Positions 6,826 through 11,148 of a stretch of 11,148 nucleotides of DNA are shown here, piece after piece. Below the pieces are notes generated by a model that was not told the DNA's origin, searched no databases, and was given only the letters and a program-made list of their open reading frames with translations. Made by a program: the position numbers and the translations under genes. The stretch spans positions 1 through 11,148 of the forward strand of contig JBMZCV010000164.1 of assembly GCA_049613665.1 (NCBI GenBank), in the 5' to 3' direction. Within the stretch, counting starts at the first letter, position 1; every line of letters starts with the position of its first letter. This DNA comes from JBMZCV01 sp049613665. GTDB taxonomy: Bacteria > Bacteroidota > Bacteroidia > Chitinophagales > UBA2359.

Positions 6826-9027
6826 ATGGAAGGGATAGCAACAGATAAAATTCAGGAAGCTTTAGCCAAGAACTTTGGCTTTACCTCATTTAAAGGACGA
6901 CAATTACCTATCATAAAATCAGTTTTAAACAATACAGATACCGTTGTGATTATGCCAACAGGAGGCGGCAAATCTTTGTGTTATCAGTTACCTGCTATTT
7001 TAAATAAGGGAACTGCCATTATCATTTCGCCACTTATTGCTTTAATGAAAAATCAGGTAGATATGATGAGGGGCTATAGTAGTTCCGATGAAATCGCTCA
7101 TTTTATGAATTCCTCTTTAAGTAGAACACAGCTCAAAAAGGTAAAGCAAGATTTGTTAGATGAAAAAACAAAAATGCTCTATGTTGCTCCAGAAACATTG
7201 ACAAAAGCCGAAACAATTGAGTTTTTCAAACAACTACACATTTCTTTTATCGCTGTTGATGAGGCTCATTGTATTTCGGAATGGGGACACGATTTTCGCC
7301 CCGAATATCGTCGTATTCGTGAAATGGTAGATGAAATTAATCCTGATGTGCCTATCATAGCACTTACCGCAACTGCAACTCCTAAAGTAAGAGAGGATAT
7401 TACGAAAAATCTACACATGGTACGTCCAGATGTATATGTTTCCTCTTTCAATAGAGACAATCTTTATTATGAAATTCGACCAAAAGGAAAAAAAGAACAA
7501 GTAAGCCGTCAGATTGTGCAGTTTGTCAAGCAGAATGAAGGCAAATCTGGTATTATATATTGTCTCAACCGCAAAACCACCGAAGAAATTGCCGAAGTAT
7601 TGATGGCAAATGGCATTAGAGCAGCAGCTTATCATGCTGGCTTAGATGCTTCGACACGCTCCGACCGACAAGACAACTTTTTGATGGAAGATGTAGAAGT
7701 CATAGTAGCAACTATCGCTTTCGGAATGGGAATAGACAAGCCAGATGTTAGGTTTGTGATTCATTATAATATGCCTAAAAGTCTCGAAAATTATTATCAA
7801 GAAACAGGCCGAGCAGGACGTGATGGCTTAGAAGGAAATTGTTTGGGTTTCTTTTCGTATCGTGATATGAACAAGCTCGAAAAGTTTATGCGTGATAAAT
7901 CGGTGGCTGAACGAGAAGTAGGTGGCCAACATTTGGAAGAAGTTGTCAATTATAGCGAGTTGGCTGGTTGCAGACGAGAGTTTTTGCTCAATTATTTTGG
8001 CGAAAAATATGTATGTGACCGAACAGGTATGTGCGATAACTGCCGTACGCCACGAGAGCAAATAGAAACGAAAGATGAAGTTGTGTTGGCTTTGGAAAGT
8101 GTATTGGCTTTGAGAGAAAATTTTACGACAAAATATGTCATACAGTTTTTGCTCGGCAGTGATACGCAAGAAATGAAAGATTTCAGACACGACCAACTTC
8201 CTCAATATGGCAAAGGAAAACACAAAGATAAGATTTTTTGGCGGTCTGTCATTATTCAAATATTGTTGACTGGCCTTCTGCGAAAAGATATTGAAAACTA
8301 CGGCTTATTGAAAGTAGAACCTCTTGGCTATGAATTTTTGAAAAAACCATATAGTGTAGAGGTAGCGATGAACCACAACTTTGCAGAGGAAATTCAAAAC
8401 TATACGGCTATACAACAGCGAACAGGTGCGTTAGACCCTACCTTATACAAGATGTTGAAAGATTTGCGAAAGGAAGTGGCGAAAGCAAAAAATGTGCCTA
8501 CTTATGTCGTTTTTCAAGACCGCTCGCTCGAAGAAATGTCCACTTACTACCCTGTTTCTCGAAAAGAATTGGCAAAAATTACGGGTGTAAGTGATGGAAA
8601 AGCACGAAAATATGGCCGAAAATTTTATCAACTCATTGCTCTTTATGTAGAAGATAATGATATAGATAGAGCCGATGATTTTATTGTTAAGTCGGTTGCT
8701 ACCAAATCAAGAGACAAGATTTTTATCATTCAGAATATCGACAAAAAAATACCGCTAGAAGCAATTGCGTCCAATGTCAGTTTGTCGATGGATGATTTAC
8801 TAACCGAAATTGAAAAAATTGTCGATTCTGGCACAAAACTCAACATTGATTACCATATCAACAATTATTTAGATGAAGATTTGCAAGATGAAGTATTTGA
8901 TTATTTCATGGAAGCAGACAATAATACCATTAGAAGTGCTATGCAGGTGCTAAATGAAGATGAAGATTTTAGCGAAGAAGATATTCGTTTGATGCGTATC
9001 AAATTTATGTCGGAAGTAGCTCATTAA
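6826..9027 (+). CDS. recQ: ATP-dependent DNA helicase RecQ
   Basis: RecQ unwinds DNA 3' to 5' in recombinational repair and at stalled forks. The 733 residues run in family order. The N-terminal helicase core has KGRQLPII 23-30 (the Q-like motif 0 region), MPTGGGKSLCYQLP 43-56 (Walker A), DEAHCISEWGHDFRPEY 145-161 (DEAH plus the RecQ aromatic-rich loop), LTATAT 180-185, AYHAGLD 268-274, ATIAFGMGIDKPDVRFVIH 295-313 and YYQETGRAGRDG 323-334. The zinc site is C382, C397, C403, C406. A winged-helix RQC region covers about 415-515. An HRDC domain (about 537-612) has SRKELAKITGVSDGKARKYG. A further acidic, helical extension of about 115 residues, perhaps an HTH domain, reaches the end; E. coli RecQ is about 610 residues. 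All catalytic residues are present. The ATG is directly followed by the conserved N-terminal helix, so the start is credible. It is monocistronic, ended by the palindrome at 9067. Confidence 0.97.
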   Translation: MEGIATDKIQEALAKNFGFTSFKGRQLPIIKSVLNNTDTVVIMPTGGGKSLCYQLPAILNKGTAIIISPLIALMKNQVDMMRGYSSSDEIAHFMNSSLSRTQLKKVKQDLLDEKTKMLYVAPETLTKAETIEFFKQLHISFIAVDEAHCISEWGHDFRPEYRRIREMVDEINPDVPIIALTATATPKVREDITKNLHMVRPDVYVSSFNRDNLYYEIRPKGKKEQVSRQIVQFVKQNEGKSGIIYCLNRKTTEEIAEVLMANGIRAAAYHAGLDASTRSDRQDNFLMEDVEVIVATIAFGMGIDKPDVRFVIHYNMPKSLENYYQETGRAGRDGLEGNCLGFFSYRDMNKLEKFMRDKSVAEREVGGQHLEEVVNYSELAGCRREFLLNYFGEKYVCDRTGMCDNCRTPREQIETKDEVVLALESVLALRENFTTKYVIQFLLGSDTQEMKDFRHDQLPQYGKGKHKDKIFWRSVIIQILLTGLLRKDIENYGLLKVEPLGYEFLKKPYSVEVAMNHNFAEEIQNYTAIQQRTGALDPTLYKMLKDLRKEVAKAKNVPTYVVFQDRSLEEMSTYYPVSRKELAKITGVSDGKARKYGRKFYQLIALYVEDNDIDRADDFIVKSVATKSRDKIFIIQNIDKKIPLEAIASNVSLSMDDLLTEIEKIVDSGTKLNIDYHINNYLDEDLQDEVFDYFMEADNNTIRSAMQVLNEDEDFSEEDIRLMRIKFMSEVAH

Positions 9028-9066
9028 ATAATTTATTAAGTCAGTTATTTCTTTTGTTAGAATGAT

Positions 9067-9120
9067 AAAAGCCAAAAAAAGCGATTGATATTCGAATATC
9101 AATCGCTTTTTTTGGCTTTT
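9067..9120. terminator. Perfect 54-base palindrome, two-way intrinsic terminator
   Basis: The 27 bases 9067-9093 are the exact reverse complement of 9094-9120, with no spacer. The 26-base core GCGATTGATA...TATCAATCGC is flanked by seven A on the left and seven T on the right, then GGC and TTTT. On either strand this gives a long hairpin followed by a T run. It fills the 104-base gap between the convergent stops of recQ (9027) and thioredoxin (9132), so it should end transcription from both sides. Confidence 0.88.
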
Positions 9121-9131
9121 TATAATTTAGC

Positions 9132-9437
9132 TTACATATTTTCTTCCAACAAACGTTTCAATTCATTAGAAGGAAATACGCCAGCTTGTCGCCATTTTAC
9201 CTCGCCTTGCTTAAAAATAATCAAAGTGGGTACGCTTCTAATTTTGAGACTAGCCGCCAATTTTTGATTTTTATCTACATCAATTTTAATAATATTGGCA
9301 GTAGTGCCGATTTCTTCTTTCAAATCATGCAAAATTGGAGTCATTGCTTTGCAAGGGCCACACCATGTTGCGAAAAAATCTACCAAGACAGGCTTGTCGG
9401 CATTGATTAAATCGCTAAAATTCATTTTTTTTTCCAT
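9132..9437 (-). CDS. trxA: Thioredoxin
   Basis: This small cytoplasmic dithiol-disulfide reductase, normally recharged by thioredoxin reductase and NADPH, has 101 residues, close to the usual 105-110. The active site is FFATWCGPCK at 21-30, with C26 and C29. The conserved cis-proline P70 is in IRSVPTLIIF. VDVDKN-like IDVDKNQKLAASLKI at 52-66 and the end strand/helix (GVFPSNELKRLLEE) are also typical. There is no signal peptide. Two in-frame starts are possible, ATG at 9437 (MEKKMNF) and ATG at 9425 (MNFSDLI); the longer form is kept, but the shorter one loses only four residues and no conserved part. Downstream is the palindromic terminator; 166 bases upstream on the same strand is the FemAB-like gene, so co-transcription is possible. 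Confidence 0.95.
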   Translation of the reverse strand: MEKKMNFSDLINADKPVLVDFFATWCGPCKAMTPILHDLKEEIGTTANIIKIDVDKNQKLAASLKIRSVPTLIIFKQGEVKWRQAGVFPSNELKRLLEENM

Positions 9438-9529
9438 CTTTATGTTAAATTATTTGTTACACTAAAATCTTGTTTCCTAATAACACTTTGTAGTCGCAAA
9501 TGGTTGTAAAACAGTAAAAACGTTTTTTT

Positions 9530-9569
9530 TAAGTGCCAAACGCCATTCAATAAGTAAGTGCCAAGCACT
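9530..9569. repeat. Short direct repeat and small hairpin between the FemAB-like and thioredoxin genes
   Basis: TAAGTGCCAA occurs at 9530-9539 and again at 9555-9564, a 25-base period. The second copy is part of a hairpin, AGTGC (9557-9561), loop CAA, GCACT (9565-9569). It lies just downstream of the FemAB-like stop. On the minus strand the hairpin is not followed directly by a T run, so it is a poor intrinsic terminator; it might mark the transcript end or just slow read-through. Confidence 0.35.
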
Positions 9570-9603
9570 CGTATGTTTGTGTTGAAAAATCAGAAACGCT
9601 TGC

Positions 9604-10515
9604 TTATCGCTTTTTCGACTGCCATATTGTTTGCGAAATATGAGAATAAGGCACTGCTTTTGCTCCAAAACCTTGATAAAAACGAGCGATACTTTCCACC
9701 ATTGAGCCTTCAAAATCGAACAAAATATGTCCATTAGCATATTTTTTAATGATGTCATCAATAATAAGAAACATAGCTCTCGTTTTGCGGCCCTCCTCAT
9801 TGGTAGCAGGCAAAATATTGATGATTCGCCCATGGCTTTCTATAAAAAAACCAACTGCACAAAGCTCATTATATTGGCCATACACTCCGATACTCCAGCC
9901 TATTTTGCGATAAATACAAGCATACATAATTTTGATAATTTGCTCATACTGTGGCGTTTTTAACTGCGGTATTTTCGCTCCGATATGCTGCCGAAAAAAA
10001 TGACAAATAGTTTCGGGCGATACTTGCCTTTGCAAATTAAGTACTGTATTTGCTTTTGCTTTTTTCAAATTTCGCCTCGTATTCTGATTATATTGGCCAT
10101 AAAGTTGTTGATACGTTTTTTTTAATGACAATACATAATTGAATCGCACTTTTACCTCAAAGTTGGTTATCGAAAATTGGTTTTTTTCATTCAAATACAT
10201 ATTTATCCAACGAAATTTTGGAGGAATCGCTCTTAAAAATTCATGGACTAAAAATTGGCTCAAAGGGTGAATCGAAAAAATGCCGAGCTGTTGTGTCCAA
10301 GCAGGCTGAAAGATATAGCTTTGCCAAAGTTTTGTTTTATATGCTAGTGGCATCACTACTTCATAATCGCCATACACAAGAGCCTCCCAGTTTGGAGCAA
10401 CAATATCTAAATACCAGCTATAAGCATAAGGCAAAGCATTAGCGGCTTTTGTGATGCAAACATTCCACTTTACAATATCAATTTCCGTATTTTTTAAATA
10501 GACAATAGGCAGCAT
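9604..10515 (-). CDS. FemAB/GNAT-like acyl- or aminoacyl-transferase-fold protein, function unknown
   Basis: This 303-residue soluble-looking protein has no signal peptide or membrane segment. Its layout resembles the FemAB-type double GNAT fold seen in conserved Bacteroidota hypothetical proteins. The N-terminal half has YSWYLDIVAPNWEALV 32-47, VVMPLAYKTK 53-62 and QPAWTQQLGIFS 70-81. The middle has YNQNTRRNLKKAK 142-154, as in FemX-like proteins where a tyrosine/asparagine-arginine segment starts the second GNAT unit. The C-terminal half has GFFIESHGRIINIL 222-235, TNEEGRKTRAMFLIIDDII 238-256 (the position of the cofactor-binding loop and helix in GNAT folds) and ILFDFEGSMVESIARFYQGFGA 264-285. 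Family members add amino acids to peptidoglycan or acylate other substrates; the substrate here is unknown, and no peptidoglycan or tRNA gene is near. The start at 10515 lies about 35 bases after a promoter-like element. The assignment rests on fold-level motifs recalled from the family. Confidence 0.65.
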   Translation of the reverse strand: MLPIVYLKNTEIDIVKWNVCITKAANALPYAYSWYLDIVAPNWEALVYGDYEVVMPLAYKTKLWQSYIFQPAWTQQLGIFSIHPLSQFLVHEFLRAIPPKFRWINMYLNEKNQFSITNFEVKVRFNYVLSLKKTYQQLYGQYNQNTRRNLKKAKANTVLNLQRQVSPETICHFFRQHIGAKIPQLKTPQYEQIIKIMYACIYRKIGWSIGVYGQYNELCAVGFFIESHGRIINILPATNEEGRKTRAMFLIIDDIIKKYANGHILFDFEGSMVESIARFYQGFGAKAVPYSHISQTIWQSKKR

Positions 10516-10549
10516 GAATTCTTGTTCTTATTTTTATAACTATTTATGT

Positions 10550-10590
10550 TATGGCAATTTTGGCTAAAAAAGCTATTTTTTATCTCAAAA
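10550..10590 (-). promoter_or_regulatory. Candidate promoter of the FemAB-like gene, shared A6-N4-T6 element
   Basis: Minus strand: TTTTGAGAT (10590-10582), six A, TAGC, six T (10571-10566), AGC, CAAAATTG (10562-10555), CCATA. TTTG and CAAAATTG are 23 bases apart, and the -7-like box deviates from TAnnTTTG at two positions. A start near 10548 would leave a leader of about 33 bases. The stretch from the T run to the end matches the restriction enzyme copy at 18 of 20 bases, and the whole matches the recQ copy at 35 of 41. Confidence 0.38.
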
Positions 10591-10862
10591 ACTCAGACAC
10601 AAACAATTAATTACTTATTCTTTTTACTAAATACATTGTAATCTAAGTAGTTGGAAAAATTTATTCTCCAAATTGCAGAAGCTAACACACTCATTTCATA
10701 GCTGTTAGCACAAATTAGGCGTTTATGAAATAGTGCTTTGTACTTAGATAAACAAATTTTAAACAAAAAATGCTTTTTTTGAGCCAAAAAACAAATACAA
10801 GTGCTTTTTTTTATCGAAAAAAAAATATGACTTACAAAATACACAGTATTGTCAATCTACTG

Positions 10863-10904
10863 CTCAAATCTTTGATAAAAAACGCATTTATTTCAAGATT
10901 TGAG
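10863..10904. repeat. 10-base perfect inverted repeat
   Basis: CTCAAATCTT (10863-10872) and AAGATTTGAG (10895-10904) are exact inverted copies with a 22-base spacer. No T run follows directly on either strand, so it is not an obvious terminator. The right arm overlaps a degenerate TTTGAG...AAAAA sequence like the shared element. Function unknown. Confidence 0.4.
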
Positions 10905-11065
10905 TAAAAATCAATACATTGTTTCCAATATATAGCTCTTGAATAACAAAACCTATTTACTTTCAATAGTTCAGACATTTTTTCAGTAGCATTTTACTTT
11001 TTTGTTTTTTAAAATATACACTTATCAATGATTTGGGCATTTTTTATAACAATCTTCAGTTGAAT

Positions 11066-11117
11066 AAAAAAAACGCCTTTTGACAAGGAAAGCATACTAT
11101 TTTTCAGTTCAAAAGGC
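11066..11117 (-). terminator. Intrinsic terminator for a minus-strand gene beyond the right edge
   Basis: On the minus strand GCCTTTTGA (11117-11109) pairs with TCAAAAGGC (11083-11075), then G and eight T (11073-11066). The loop is 25 bases. This is the shape of a rho-independent terminator for transcription entering from the right. A TAA stop in one minus-strand frame at 11146-11144 could be the end of that gene, but only two bases of it would be in view, so the gene itself cannot be called. Confidence 0.5.
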
Positions 11118-11148
11118 TATAAAATTTGCAAATATGGGCCACCTTAGC

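Larger units (their letters stand above)
10591..11148. other. Gene-free AT-rich right end of the window
   Basis: No frame here has recognisable protein character. A 77-codon minus-strand frame (10611-10844) is dominated by A/T-rich codons and low-complexity sequence and is not called. The region contains inverted repeats (10641-10649 with 10741-10749; 10681-10687 with 10703-10709; 10693-10700 with 10724-10731; 10863-10872 with 10895-10904), degenerate relatives of the shared promoter-like element (around 10776 and 10899), and a terminator-like hairpin near the right edge. Confidence 0.6.

Noticed and set aside
2022..9027. A defence island formed by the restriction enzyme plus RecQ
   Set aside because: RecQ here has the full housekeeping layout (core, zinc, RQC, HRDC), is on the other strand beyond rsmA and a 749-base gap, and no other defence gene is present. 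Only the shared upstream element hints at a link.
9067..9120. Insertion-sequence end or attachment site
   Set aside because: Perfect symmetry with A and T flanks between convergent stops is fully explained as a two-way terminator. No flanking duplication or recombinase gene was seen.
9477..9833. 118-codon minus-strand frame overlapping the 3' end of the FemAB-like gene
   Set aside because: Two thirds overlap the FemAB-like gene in another frame, and the remaining tail has no recognisable motif, so I treat it as a shadow and not as a frameshifted extension.
10611..10844. 77-codon minus-strand frame in the right-end spacer
   Set aside because: Low complexity, dominated by A/T-rich codons, no recognisable domain and no convincing promoter (only a shortened TATTTTG upstream). 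A real small protein cannot be excluded.

Overview
The window looks like chromosomal DNA of a member of the Bacteroidota, probably an environmental Cytophagales- or Flavobacteriia-like lineage. This is an inference from several signs. Gene-free stretches are very AT-rich. No gene start has a clear Shine-Dalgarno sequence. Sequences resembling the Bacteroidota promoter (TTTG or TTG, about 19-23 bases, then TAnnTTTG) occur upstream of genes. RsmA carries NFPY as its motif IV, and RecQ has a long C-terminal extension of the Bacteroidota type. No rRNA, tRNA, CRISPR array, transposase or phage gene was found.

Layout, left to right. Positions 1-785 (minus strand) hold a membrane-anchored or secreted phosphodiester glycosidase (NAGPA/DUF2233-like) cut by the left edge. 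A REP-like imperfect inverted repeat (871-982) lies before a metal-ion ABC transporter permease (1028-1918, plus). A stem-loop separates that gene from the convergent, large type IIG restriction-methylation enzyme (2022-5207, minus). Upstream of the enzyme on the same strand is rsmA/ksgA (5297-6076). A 749-base AT-rich gap follows, then recQ (6826-9027, plus). RecQ and the convergent thioredoxin gene (9132-9437, minus) are separated by a perfect 54-base palindrome, a probable two-way terminator. Upstream of thioredoxin on the same strand is a FemAB/GNAT-like gene (9604-10515, minus). The last 630 bases hold no convincing gene but contain hairpins, including a terminator-like one for a minus-strand gene beyond the right edge.

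The genes are mostly independent housekeeping and accessory functions: ribosome maturation, DNA repair, thiol redox, metal uptake and self/non-self DNA discrimination. I see no clear new multi-gene system. The least expected signal is regulatory. The restriction enzyme, recQ and the FemAB-like gene each carry upstream, in the sense orientation, a related 36-41 base element: a TTTTG box, a six-A run, a four-base loop, a five- or six-T run and a (C/T)AAAATTG box. It fits the spacing of a Bacteroidota promoter with a small palindrome between its two boxes. A second notable signal is a sharp fall in GC content inside the restriction enzyme gene, starting just after the methyltransferase GNPPY motif and covering the target-recognition region, which suggests exchange of specificity.
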